Source: Agathobaculum ammoniilyticum (GTDB lineage: Bacteria > Bacillota > Clostridia > Oscillospirales > Butyricicoccaceae). From it: a stretch of DNA of 64,000 nucleotides. Positions 17,025 to 24,826 of the stretch are shown here, in pieces. Positions within the stretch are counted from its first letter, which is position 1. The number at the start of each line of letters is the position of its first letter. The translations under genes were made by a program, and so were the position numbers. Where the stretch lies: positions 22,336 through 86,335 of the forward strand of contig NZ_JAOQJE010000012.1 of assembly GCF_025567315.1 (NCBI RefSeq), written 5' to 3'. The notes beneath the pieces are model-generated. The model saw only the letters and a program-made list of their open reading frames with translations, was not told the DNA's origin and ran no database searches.

Positions 17025-17933
17025 ATGGATACCATGAATATTGTTTACGCGGTCGCTGTCCTGTTTATCATGGGCATCGTGTTCGCGATCCTGCTCGGCG
17101 TGGCGGCCAAGGTGTTCGCCGTCGAGGTGGATGAGCGCGTACCGCTGGTTCGCGAGTGCCTGCCGGGCGCAAACTGCGGCGGCTGCGGCTACCCAGGCTG
17201 TGACGGCCTGGCGGCCGCGATCGTGGAAGGCACCGCGCCGGTCAACGGCTGTCCGGTCGGCGGCGCGGCGGCTGCCGCCAAAATCGCCGAGGTTATGGGC
17301 GTAGCGGTTGAAGCGGGCGAGCGCAAGGTGGCGCATGTTTACTGCAACGGCGGCTGCAACGCGGTCGATAAGACCAAGTATGAGGGCTTGCAGGACTGCA
17401 CCGCTGCGATGCGCGTCGCGGGCGGCCCCAAGGCTTGTGCGTACGGCTGCATGGGCCTCGGCTCGTGCGTCAAGGCGTGCGCGTTCGACGCCATTCATGT
17501 GGTGGACGGCGTTGCCAAGGTTGATACCGAAAAGTGCGTGGCCTGCGGCAAGTGCGTCGCGGCCTGCCCGAAGAAGCTGATCGACCTGGTTCCGGAATCC
17601 AAGAAGGTCCACGTCAACTGCGTGAACAAGGATAAGGGGCCGGAGGTCATGAAGGTCTGCGCGAGCGGCTGCATCGGCTGCAAGATGTGTGAAAAGACCT
17701 GCAAGTTTGACGCAATCCATGTGATCGACGGCGTTGCCAAGATCGATTACGACAAGTGCAAGAACTGTAAGATGTGCGCCAAGGCCTGTCCAAAGGGCTG
17801 CATCGAGCCTGTCCCGACCGAAGAGGAGAAGGCAAAGTTCAAGGAGATGCAGGCCAAGCAGGCTGCCGCCGCCAAGGCGAAGGCCGAGGCTGCAAAGGCC
17901 GCTGCCGCTGAAAAGGCGACTGAGGAACAGTAA
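17025..17933 (+). CDS. rnfB: Rnf complex subunit B (ferredoxin-side polyferredoxin)
   Basis: A 302-aa subunit with an N-terminal membrane anchor, a four-cysteine cluster domain (PGANCGGCGYPGCDG) and a run of ferredoxin-type cysteine motifs (CMGLGSCVKAC, CVACGKCVAACP, CIGCKMCEKTC, CKNCKMCAKACP), giving several 4Fe-4S clusters that accept electrons from reduced ferredoxin. The C-terminal tail from about residue 265 is an Ala/Lys/Glu-rich helix. Its stop overlaps the next gene by one base. Confidence 0.95.
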   Translation: MDTMNIVYAVAVLFIMGIVFAILLGVAAKVFAVEVDERVPLVRECLPGANCGGCGYPGCDGLAAAIVEGTAPVNGCPVGGAAAAAKIAEVMGVAVEAGERKVAHVYCNGGCNAVDKTKYEGLQDCTAAMRVAGGPKACAYGCMGLGSCVKACAFDAIHVVDGVAKVDTEKCVACGKCVAACPKKLIDLVPESKKVHVNCVNKDKGPEVMKVCASGCIGCKMCEKTCKFDAIHVIDGVAKIDYDKCKNCKMCAKACPKGCIEPVPTEEEKAKFKEMQAKQAAAAKAKAEAAKAAAAEKATEEQ

Positions 17934-18337
17934 TGGATTATCTGCATCCCAAGCTGGATGACGCTGCTATCGCCCGCATGTCGAGCCTCGCGCTCGCCCA
18001 TGTGGGCGATGCCGTTTATGAGGTCATGGTGCGCACCTGGCTGGCGTGCGGCGGCATGCAGACCGCGCGCAACCTGCACAGACATACGGTCGCGCTGGTG
18101 CGCGCCTCCGCGCAGGCGGAGGCGGCGCAGCGCATCCTTCCCCTGCTTGACGGGGAGGAACAGGACGTGTACCGTCACGGCCGCAACGCAAAGCCCAAGA
18201 GCGTGCCGCGCTCCTCGTCTGTTGCGGAATATGCGCAGGCGACCGCGCTCGAAGCGCTGTTCGGCTGGCTGTACCTTAAACAGAGGTATGGCCGCATCAA
18301 CGAGCTGTTCGGCGTGATCGCGGAGGGGTTTCAGTGA
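17933..18337 (+). CDS. mrnC: Mini-ribonuclease III
   Basis: A 134-aa protein of the mini-III family, a ribonuclease III catalytic domain without the double-stranded-RNA-binding domain, which matures the ends of 23S rRNA precursor. LALAHVGDAVYE carries the catalytic acidic motif and SSSVAEYAQATALEALFGWLYL the second acidic helix. It overlaps the rnfB stop by one base, so it is translated from the rnf mRNA, an unusual partner for this gene. Confidence 0.88.
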   Translation: MDYLHPKLDDAAIARMSSLALAHVGDAVYEVMVRTWLACGGMQTARNLHRHTVALVRASAQAEAAQRILPLLDGEEQDVYRHGRNAKPKSVPRSSSVAEYAQATALEALFGWLYLKQRYGRINELFGVIAEGFQ

Positions 18338-18371
18338 AAAAGCGCCCCGTACTTTTGTACGGGGCGCTTTT
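18338..18371 (+). terminator. Terminator of the rnf-mrnC operon
   Basis: A perfect 15-bp stem (AAAAGCGCCCCGTAC and complement) with a TTTT loop and T-rich end, directly after the mrnC stop. Confidence 0.9.
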
Positions 18372-18564
18372 ATATCGTGAAGAAGTATCAAAAGGATAGG
18401 GTGACAGAATACCCAAGATAGTGAAAGGTATCAAAAGCACCAATGAACCAACCGACGAAAATGCCAAGCAAAAAAACCAAAAAAAAACAATAACAATGTA
18501 AGCAAGTGTTTTTTGATCCAAGTTATCATGATACCCATCTCCTGTGGTTATACTATATAATATT
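18372..18564. other. AT-rich intergenic stretch without a supported gene
   Basis: About 190 bases of low GC. A minus-strand frame here could encode a short hydrophobic peptide starting at a TTG at 18521, but the frame runs on through the rnf terminator into mrnC, so it is not called as a gene. Confidence 0.5.
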
Positions 18565-18593
18565 TTGTATGATAAATCAATATTAAGTATAAT
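18565..18593 (+). promoter_or_regulatory. Sigma-A promoter of the small RHH gene
   Basis: TTGTAT (18565-18570) and TATAAT (18588-18593) with a 17-base spacer. Confidence 0.7.
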
Positions 18594-18627
18594 TTAATGG
18601 TATGCTGGATAACAAGAGGTGAGCGAA

Positions 18628-18792
18628 GTGAGGCCGTTGAAGGAACGAGTAACGATTACACTGGACAGCGATATTGTTGCCCGCCTGCGTGAATTGGCTG
18701 ATGAAGATGCCCGCCCGTTTTCCCAGTACATCAACGTGATCTTACGAAAATACCTGCATGCGTTGGACAAAAAGAAACCGTCCGGAGAATAA
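18628..18792 (+). CDS. Small ribbon-helix-helix DNA-binding protein
   Basis: A 54-aa protein with the layout of a CopG/Arc-type ribbon-helix-helix domain: a short beta strand (KERVTITLDSDI), a first helix (VARLRELADEDARP), then a second helix (FSQYINVILRKYLHAL). The GTG at 18628 follows AAGAGGTGAG. It has its own promoter and terminator and no toxin gene beside it, so it looks like a stand-alone regulator rather than an antitoxin. Its target is unknown. Confidence 0.72.
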   Translation: MRPLKERVTITLDSDIVARLRELADEDARPFSQYINVILRKYLHALDKKKPSGE

Positions 18793-18826
18793 AACAGGCA
18801 GGGGGCCGCGGCTCCCTGCCTGTTTT
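18791..18826. terminator. Bidirectional terminator between the RHH gene and cysE
   Basis: A 13-bp stem, AAAACAGGCAGGG with its complement, and a T run. It lies between two convergent stops. Confidence 0.85.
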
Positions 18827-18833
18827 TTCGGTG

Positions 18834-19502
18834 TTATTCGTCTGCTTCGCGTTCCCGCTGTTCCTCGCGCTTGAGCCGCTGCTCGTTGGCGTATACGCGG
18901 CTTTGCAGGCGGCAAAGCTCCTGCGCGAGCGGATCGGGCAGGTTGACCTGGTCGAGATCGTAGGACGGGGAGGAAACGCGCTGCCCGTCAATCTTGACCA
19001 CGCGCGCCTTGACGCCCACGACCGTGGAATTGGGTGGCACTTCCTGCAGCACCACCGCGTTCGCGCCGATGCGGCTGTTATCGCCCACGGTGAACGGGCC
19101 GAGCACCTTGGCGCCGGTCGCGATCAGCACGTTGTTGCCGATGGTCGGGTGGCGCTTGCCGGTGTCATGGCCGGTGCCGCCGAGCGTGACCCCGTGGTAG
19201 ATCGTGCAGTCGTCTCCAATCTCAGCGGTTTCGCCAATGACGATGCCCATGCCGTGGTCGATGAACAGGCGGCGGCCGATGGTCGCGCCCGGATGGATCT
19301 CGATGCCGGTCATATGGCGGGCAAACTGGGAAAGCGCCCGCGCAAGGAAAAAGAGCTTGTGCTGATACAGCCAGTGTGCCTGGCGATGGTAGATCAGCGC
19401 GTGGAAGCCCTGGTACAGCAAAAAGACCTCCAGTGTTGTGCGTGCGGCGGGATCGCGGTCGCGGATTGAGCGCGCATCGTCCAGCAGGCCCTGAAAAATC
19501 AT
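18834..19502 (-). CDS. cysE: Serine O-acetyltransferase
   Basis: A 222-aa enzyme that makes O-acetylserine from serine and acetyl-CoA for cysteine synthesis. It is the short bacterial form: an N-terminal helical part, then a left-handed beta-helix of hexapeptide repeats (residues about 65-165) with IHPGATIG, FIDHGMGIVIGETA and HGVTLGGTG, which hold the catalytic and CoA-binding residues. The C-terminal tail is charged. It diverges from the UDP-sugar dehydrogenase. Confidence 0.93.
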   Translation of the reverse strand: MIFQGLLDDARSIRDRDPAARTTLEVFLLYQGFHALIYHRQAHWLYQHKLFFLARALSQFARHMTGIEIHPGATIGRRLFIDHGMGIVIGETAEIGDDCTIYHGVTLGGTGHDTGKRHPTIGNNVLIATGAKVLGPFTVGDNSRIGANAVVLQEVPPNSTVVGVKARVVKIDGQRVSSPSYDLDQVNLPDPLAQELCRLQSRVYANEQRLKREEQREREADE

Positions 19503-19547
19503 AAAGCATACATCCTATCGTTTGGGTATGAAATCGCTACAGTATCC

Positions 19548-19612
19548 ATTATAGCGGTATTTGGGCAAAAATTCAAACACTACGTTGAATTTTGCGAAAA
19601 AAGTGGTATAAT
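19548..19612. promoter_or_regulatory. Divergent sigma-A promoters of cysE and the UDP-sugar dehydrogenase
   Basis: Minus strand: TTGAAT (19571-19576) and TATAAT (19548-19553), 17-base spacer. Plus strand: TTGAAT (19585-19590), 16-base spacer and TGGTATAAT with TATAAT at 19607-19612. The two -35 boxes face away from each other eight bases apart. Confidence 0.75.
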
Positions 19613-19646
19613 GTAAGAAGATTTTGCTGAATGAGGTACGAAAATT

Positions 19647-20849
19647 ATGAAAATTACTGTCATGGGGCTGGGCTACATCGGCCTGCCGACCGCGATCACG
19701 CTGGCCGAGGCAGGGTTTGAGGTCTGCGGCTTTGACGTGAACGAAAAAACGATTGAGACGCTCAAGGGCGGCCATATTCATATCGTGGAGCCGGGCCTGC
19801 AGGAAGCGTTCGAGAAGGCGGTCGCCCACGGGCATCTGCATTTTTCCTCCAAGCTGACCCGATCGGATGTGTTCTATATCGCCGTGCCGACACCGTTCTA
19901 CCAGGACGAAACCGGCAGCCACAAGGCTGACCTGAAATTCGTGGAGTCCGCGGGCCGCATGGCGGGCAAGGTGATCGAACCGTCCAATCTGGTCATTCTG
20001 GAATCCACCGTGCCGCCGCATACGACCGAGATGCTCGCGCGCGTGCTGGGCGAGGAGTCCGGCATCGATATGAACCGGCTGCACGTCGCGCATTGTCCGG
20101 AGCGCGTCATCCCCGGCAATATGATGTACGAGCTGAAGAACAACGATCGCATCGTTGGCGCGCGCACACCGGAAGCCGCCGAGATGGCGGCGTCCATCTA
20201 TGAGAAGGTGCTGGAAAAGGGGGTCGTCCACAAGACTGACGACCTGACCGCCGAAATGTGCAAGCTGACCGAAAATACCTTCCGCGATGTCAATATTGCT
20301 TATGCCAACGAGCTGTCGGTCATTTGCGACAAAATGGGGATCGACGTGTTCGAACTGATCAAGCTGGCCAACTGCCATCCGCGCGTCAATATCCTGACGC
20401 CGGGCGTGGGCGTGGGCGGCCACTGCATCGCGGTAGATCCGTGGTTCATCTATGAGCAGTTTCCGGCCGAGGCCAAGGTTATCCTCGCCGCGCGCGAGCG
20501 CAACGAGAACAAGCCGCACTTTGTCGCGGGCAAGGTGGTATCCTCGCTCGCCAGGGTGACGGATACGGTCGGCGTGCTCGGCCTGAGCTATAAGCCGGAT
20601 GTGGACGACCTGCGCGAGTCCCCCTCGATCGAGCTGTGCCATATTCTACAGGAAAAAGGCGTGAATGTGATCGCCTGCGAGCCGTTCGCAAAAGACGGCG
20701 AGGTGCAGGGCATCCCGAATGTACCCTTTGCGGAGGTTTTGCAGAAAGCGGACTATTTGGTGATTACATTGGGACATACTTTGTTTAAAGATAACAAAAA
20801 GTTGATTGCTGAAAAGCCGTATTACGACTGTGTCGGCTTGATGGAATAA
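19647..20849 (+). CDS. wecC: UDP-N-acetyl-D-mannosamine dehydrogenase-type nucleotide-sugar dehydrogenase
   Basis: A 400-aa NAD-dependent enzyme of the UDP-glucose/UDP-ManNAc dehydrogenase family, oxidising C6 of a nucleotide sugar twice to a uronic acid. MGLGYIGLPTA is the Rossmann motif, ESTVPPHTTE follows the central region, and VGVGGHCIAVDPWFI contains the catalytic cysteine in the form typical of WecC. Length and motif favour UDP-ManNAcA over UDP-glucuronate. It has its own promoter and terminator and no surface-polysaccharide genes next to it. Confidence 0.85.
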   Translation: MKITVMGLGYIGLPTAITLAEAGFEVCGFDVNEKTIETLKGGHIHIVEPGLQEAFEKAVAHGHLHFSSKLTRSDVFYIAVPTPFYQDETGSHKADLKFVESAGRMAGKVIEPSNLVILESTVPPHTTEMLARVLGEESGIDMNRLHVAHCPERVIPGNMMYELKNNDRIVGARTPEAAEMAASIYEKVLEKGVVHKTDDLTAEMCKLTENTFRDVNIAYANELSVICDKMGIDVFELIKLANCHPRVNILTPGVGVGGHCIAVDPWFIYEQFPAEAKVILAARERNENKPHFVAGKVVSSLARVTDTVGVLGLSYKPDVDDLRESPSIELCHILQEKGVNVIACEPFAKDGEVQGIPNVPFAEVLQKADYLVITLGHTLFKDNKKLIAEKPYYDCVGLME

Positions 20850-20860
20850 ACAAACAACGG

Positions 20861-20893
20861 AAAACGGCACAGCGGAACGCTGTGCCGTTTTTT
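20861..20893 (+). terminator. Terminator after the UDP-sugar dehydrogenase
   Basis: A perfect 14-bp stem, AAAACGGCACAGCG with its complement, GAA loop and T6 tail. Confidence 0.9.
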
Positions 20894-21003
20894 CATCCCG
20901 CGGACGGCCCTGTATGTGGTTTACAAATTGAAAACAGGGCGTGGGTTCGGTGGGAAATTTCCGTAAGATAGAGTAAAGACAGATGGGGAAAGGGGGCGGC
21001 GGT

Positions 21004-21531
21004 ATGGATGACAGAATCACCGAGCTGCTGTCCGCGGGCGACCAGGAGGGTATCGCCCTGCTGCAGAAGCAGTACGGCAATATGGTGCGGTACATCGTGC
21101 GTGGTATCCTGCGGGACGAGCAGGATGTGGAGGAATGCGTCAGCGACGTCTACCTGCGCGTTTGGGACCGGTTCGGCACATTCCGGAGCGATCGGGGCAG
21201 CCTTGCGGCCTGGGTGACCGCGGTGGCCCGCAACACGGCGGTGGATTGCCTCCGGCGGCGGCATACGCCAGAGGAGACACTGGAGGAGCGGACGGGCGCG
21301 TCCCCCTCGCCGGAGGAGGAAGTGCTGCGTCGGGAACGCGCCGCACAGCTCCGGCGCGCGGTGGATGCGCTGAGCAACAACGAAAGGCTGCTGTTTTACC
21401 GCAAGTATTATTATCTGCAGTCCACCGCGCAGATCGCCGCCGAGCTGGGCTTGACCGAGCGGGCGGTCGAAGGGCGACTGTACCGCCTGCGCGGCCGGCT
21501 GCGCAGGCTGATGGGAGGTGATGCGCTATGA
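21004..21531 (+). CDS. ECF-type RNA polymerase sigma factor
   Basis: A 175-aa sigma-70 family protein with only regions 2 and 4. Region 2 contains DEQDVEECVSDVYLRVWDRF and AWVTAVARNTAVDCLRRR; region 4 contains STAQIAAELGLTERAVEGRLYRLRGRLR as the helix-turn-helix. The ATG at 21004 is preferred to one at 20983 because MDDRITELL is the natural start and a purine-rich ribosome site precedes it. It overlaps the following membrane protein by four bases, the standard arrangement for a sigma factor and its regulator. Confidence 0.9.
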   Translation: MDDRITELLSAGDQEGIALLQKQYGNMVRYIVRGILRDEQDVEECVSDVYLRVWDRFGTFRSDRGSLAAWVTAVARNTAVDCLRRRHTPEETLEERTGASPSPEEEVLRRERAAQLRRAVDALSNNERLLFYRKYYYLQSTAQIAAELGLTERAVEGRLYRLRGRLRRLMGGDAL

Positions 21532-22994
21532 CCGGACGGGAACAGGAGGAATTCGACCGTTATCTGGAACAGGAGCTTGGGGAAGCCCTGCCGCGCGAGA
21601 GCGCGGTCGGGGAGGTCAATCCTTGGGACACGCCCATCCGCTATATCGTCTGGGGCGTGATCCTCACGCATATTGGGCTGGAATTCCTGTACCTGCAATA
21701 CCTGATGCCTATGATCGGCGTGCTGCTGTCCTACCTGGGCTTCCGGTCGCTGCGGCGGTGCGGCGCGGGGTTCCGCGCGGCATGGGCGCTGGCCCTTGCA
21801 GAACTGGTCTGGCAGGCAGTGTATCTCGGCCTTTTGGTCACGCCGCACCTGCCGGAGGGATCGTGCGCCGTCGCCCTTGGCCTTGTGCATACGGCGGCGG
21901 GGATCGTACAGCTTTGCGCGCTGCGGGCGGGCCTCCGGCGCGTGTACGAGCAGGCAGGCGTCGCACCCGAGGGCGACCCGCTCCGCTCGGCGGTTGTCTG
22001 GCAGCTCATGTGCGTTGCGCTGGCGCTGTCGCCGCTGTCGCACAGCTGGCTGGCGGGGATTCCGATGCTCGTTGCGTTTGTTGTGATTGTCAAAGCCATG
22101 TTCCGCATCAGCGACGGGCTGGGCGACGCGGGCTACTGCCTGACCGCTGCGCCGGTGCAGGTGAGCGGCAAGCGCTTCGGCTGGTGCTATGTTGCACTGT
22201 GCGCGGCGTTGGTGGTGGGCGGCAGCCTGTGGGTCAACCATCCCCGGCTGGACGCGCAGCCGCGGCCCACGCCTGAGATGGCGGCGGAGCGGCAGGCGTT
22301 GGCGGCGCTCGGCATGCCGGAGAACGTGGCGGCCGACTTGTCCGACGAGCATGTGGCCGTGCTGGAGGGCGCGCTCTATGTGGAAAGCGTTCAGGAACAG
22401 ATGCTTTTTGACCCGGGCGAGGGCCGCGTCAGCAACATGCCGGAGAATTATCCGGAGGGTTATTCCGAGAGCGCGGAATGGATGGATGTCAGCGCCGTGT
22501 ATATCGAGCTGCCGGGCAACCGCATGGCGGTGCTCAACCACTTTGCATGGCGGCGGGGCGCGGCCTGGTGGGGCGATGCGCTGGCGCTGCTGTGGCAGGA
22601 TGAGCCGGCGGAGCTGATTGGCGGCGTCCTGCTCTATGAAAAGGACGGGCAGAGCTATACGGCCGCGATGCCCAACCTCAAAAACGAAATGGTGACCACG
22701 ACCGATTGGGTTTTCGGCGTACAGACCGCGCCGCGCATCACCGGCACGGTCAGTTACCCGTTCGGCGCGCAGGCGCAACGCGGCTACACGCTGTATATCA
22801 TCGAGCTGGAAGGCAGCAACGTGTTCGGCGGCGCGAACCTGATTTACTGCCACCGCCGGCAGCCGGTCAGCCTCCCGTACCGCGCGCCGGAAGAGCTGAC
22901 GCAGGGGTGGAGCGGAAAAAATCTGCAGAACAGCTATACCAATTACGCGACACGGGAATACCGCGAGTGGGAGAAGAACGACGGCGCTTTGTGA
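21528..22994 (+). CDS. Unrecognised membrane protein coupled to the ECF sigma factor, probable anti-sigma factor
   Basis: A 488-aa protein. Residues 1-35 are charged and cytoplasmic (MTGREQEEFDRYLEQELGEAL). About six hydrophobic segments follow between residues 40 and 240, and then a C-terminal region of roughly 240 residues that begins beyond the last membrane segment (GWCYVALCAALVVGG). No zinc-finger anti-sigma HxxxCxxC motif is visible. The four-base overlap with the sigma gene and the short cytoplasmic head suggest an anti-sigma role, with the C-terminal domain as a possible external sensor. The family is not recognised. Confidence 0.6.
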   Translation: MTGREQEEFDRYLEQELGEALPRESAVGEVNPWDTPIRYIVWGVILTHIGLEFLYLQYLMPMIGVLLSYLGFRSLRRCGAGFRAAWALALAELVWQAVYLGLLVTPHLPEGSCAVALGLVHTAAGIVQLCALRAGLRRVYEQAGVAPEGDPLRSAVVWQLMCVALALSPLSHSWLAGIPMLVAFVVIVKAMFRISDGLGDAGYCLTAAPVQVSGKRFGWCYVALCAALVVGGSLWVNHPRLDAQPRPTPEMAAERQALAALGMPENVAADLSDEHVAVLEGALYVESVQEQMLFDPGEGRVSNMPENYPEGYSESAEWMDVSAVYIELPGNRMAVLNHFAWRRGAAWWGDALALLWQDEPAELIGGVLLYEKDGQSYTAAMPNLKNEMVTTTDWVFGVQTAPRITGTVSYPFGAQAQRGYTLYIIELEGSNVFGGANLIYCHRRQPVSLPYRAPEELTQGWSGKNLQNSYTNYATREYREWEKNDGAL

Positions 22995-23011
22995 CGTTTT
23001 TGTGTTTTTCC

Positions 23012-23040
23012 TTGTATAGAACGGAAAACAGTGCTATAAT
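23012..23040 (+). promoter_or_regulatory. Extended -10 promoter of the PpiC-type foldase
   Basis: TTGTAT (23012-23017), a 17-base spacer and TGCTATAAT with TATAAT at 23035-23040. Confidence 0.8.
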
Positions 23041-23085
23041 AACAAAAGTCTGTTTAGTTTTTTGCAATACAAGGAGAGTCGGAAT

Positions 23086-24216
23086 ATGAACAAATGGGTA
23101 CAGCGTATTGCCGCGCTGGTCGTTTTGCTGGCAATCGTACTGGGCATCACCTACTGGCAGGGCTCCAAGGTATCGGTTTCCTATCAGCCGATGGGGGAGG
23201 ATTCGCCTGTCGTGATGACGGTCAACGGCGATGAGGTCAGGGCGGAGGAATTCGCAACCTACATGATCTATAACATGAAGTACTACGAAAACATGTATTC
23301 ACAGTACGGCATGATGGGCCTGTGGAGCGACGACAGCTCGGCCGAGATGCTGGGCGTGATGATGCCGGGCTTTGCCAAGGACCAGGCGGTCTACTCGCGC
23401 GTTGTGCTGGAGCAGTTTGAAAAGGCCGGTCTGGAGCTGTCCTACAGCAACCAGAAAGAGCTGTCTACCCTGCGTAAGGACACCATTGACCAGGCAGGCG
23501 GCTACGACGGCTATCTGCAGAAGATCGCGCAGCTCGGCTTCAACGACCAGACCTATATGAATTTCCTGTATATCACGCAGTGCTACTCCGCGCTCAACGA
23601 GTATTATTACGGCTCGGACGGGATCGACAAGCCGACGGACGAGGAGTTGATGGAGCACTTCCGCGACAACTACATCTCGGCCAAGCATATCCTGATCCTG
23701 ACCGTCGACCCCTCGACAGGCGAGACGCTCCGCACGGACGAGGAGGCCAGGGCGCTGGCGCAGTCCATCCTGGACCGCATCAACGCGGGCGAGGACTTTG
23801 ACGCCCTGATGAACGAATACAGCGAGGACGGCGGCTTGGAAGGCAATCCGGACGGGTATATCTTTACCGAGGGCGATATGGTCACACCGTTCTACGAGGG
23901 CGCCAAGGCGCTGGCAGAGGGCGAGGTTTCCGACCTTGTCAAGAGCGACTACGGCTATCATATCATCCAGCGCACGGCGCTCGATTACGAAAACCAGTTC
24001 ATCAATTATCAGGCTGACCTGGCCACGCAGATGGGCCGGACGATGGACGCGCTCCTCAGCCAGTGGATGACCGAAGCAGAGGTCGAAACCACCGACGTGT
24101 ACGACGAGATCAACTATAAGAACGTATACGATTACGCGCCGGCAGGAGTCGCGGAGATTCTGAACGGCTCGGACTCGGACGACAGCGCGGCTTCCGATGA
24201 AGCGGCCGCGGAATAA
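23086..24216 (+). CDS. Membrane-anchored PpiC-type peptidyl-prolyl isomerase (SurA/PrsA-like foldase)
   Basis: A 376-aa extracytoplasmic foldase. It has an N-terminal transmembrane anchor (residues about 8-25) with no lipobox cysteine, a SurA-like helical N-domain, and a parvulin domain at about residues 200-305, marked by AKHILI, the EDFDALMNEYSEDGG segment and VKSDYGYHIIQ. The C-terminus is acidic (SDSDDSAASDEAAAE). The expected role is folding of secreted proteins outside the membrane. The ATG at 23086 follows AAGGAGAG; a longer in-frame start is rejected. Confidence 0.88.
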   Translation: MNKWVQRIAALVVLLAIVLGITYWQGSKVSVSYQPMGEDSPVVMTVNGDEVRAEEFATYMIYNMKYYENMYSQYGMMGLWSDDSSAEMLGVMMPGFAKDQAVYSRVVLEQFEKAGLELSYSNQKELSTLRKDTIDQAGGYDGYLQKIAQLGFNDQTYMNFLYITQCYSALNEYYYGSDGIDKPTDEELMEHFRDNYISAKHILILTVDPSTGETLRTDEEARALAQSILDRINAGEDFDALMNEYSEDGGLEGNPDGYIFTEGDMVTPFYEGAKALAEGEVSDLVKSDYGYHIIQRTALDYENQFINYQADLATQMGRTMDALLSQWMTEAEVETTDVYDEINYKNVYDYAPAGVAEILNGSDSDDSAASDEAAAE

Positions 24217-24227
24217 GCGGGAAAATC

Positions 24228-24261
24228 AAAAAGGACGTTCCGGAAGGGAGCGTCCTTTTTT
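24228..24261 (+). terminator. Terminator after the PpiC-type foldase
   Basis: AAAAAGGACG pairs with CGTCCTTTTT across a 13-base loop, ending in T6. Confidence 0.8.
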
Positions 24262-24277
24262 GCTACGAAAACGGGTA

Positions 24278-24826
24278 TCAGAGCTCCGCAAGCAGCCAGG
24301 GAAGCGGCGTGCGGCCGAAGAAGCTGTTGTGAAACAGGGCGAGCGCTTCCCAAGTGGCGCGGTCGGTCACGCCGTTCTGTGGGAGCAGGAACACCCCTTG
24401 AGCAAGGCGGACAGCGTCCGCTGTCGCGCGGTCGTATTCTCCGGTGAGCGGAACAGGGGTCACGGAGGAAAAATGGGGCACCGCCGAGGAAAGCAGGAGC
24501 TGCAGAACAAGGACAGACGGGCCCTTGTCTCCGGCAGCCAACTGCCCGTCAGAACCGGCAGGGGAAAAGGAGACTGCGGCAGGCAGCGTGTCGCCCAAGA
24601 GCAGGAGCAGATAGGCTTGGTAAATTGCAGTCCATGTTTCATAGCCGGCCGTGCCGGTAACGAGCAGGCCGTTGCGGCGCTGGAAATCGCGTACCGCCGC
24701 CGCGGTTTCCGGACCGAAGATGCCGTCCGGAACCAGTGGATGGACATGTGCCTGATCGAGCTGGATACGGCGCAGGAAGGTCTGCAGGTCAAAAATATGC
24801 GCGCGGCGCTGTGCTTCGCTGTACAT
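24278..24826 (-). CDS. Peptidoglycan-binding protein with two PG_binding_1 domains
   Basis: A 182-aa protein made of two peptidoglycan-binding type 1 modules. The first (residues about 12-70) has PDGIFGPETAAAVRDFQRRNGLLVTG and the second (about 85-160) TGEYDRATADAVRLAQ followed by TDRATWEAL. No signal peptide or catalytic domain is present. Its ATG overlaps the stop of the upstream, larger peptidoglycan-binding gene by one base, so the two are coupled and probably act together at the wall or spore cortex. Confidence 0.82.
   Translation of the reverse strand: MYSEAQRRAHIFDLQTFLRRIQLDQAHVHPLVPDGIFGPETAAAVRDFQRRNGLLVTGTAGYETWTAIYQAYLLLLLGDTLPAAVSFSPAGSDGQLAAGDKGPSVLVLQLLLSSAVPHFSSVTPVPLTGEYDRATADAVRLAQGVFLLPQNGVTDRATWEALALFHNSFFGRTPLPWLLAEL

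Noticed and set aside
13265..17035. A minus-strand open frame of 1256 codons opposite the rnf operon
   Set aside because: It is an antisense shadow created by high GC codon structure; the plus strand carries six recognisable rnf genes and the minus-strand product is low-complexity His/Arg/Gln-rich sequence without any family signature.
18297..18521. A minus-strand frame of 74 codons with a hydrophobic start
   Set aside because: It needs a TTG start with poor spacing and reads through the rnf terminator into mrnC. The hydrophobic part may be an accident of AT-rich sequence.
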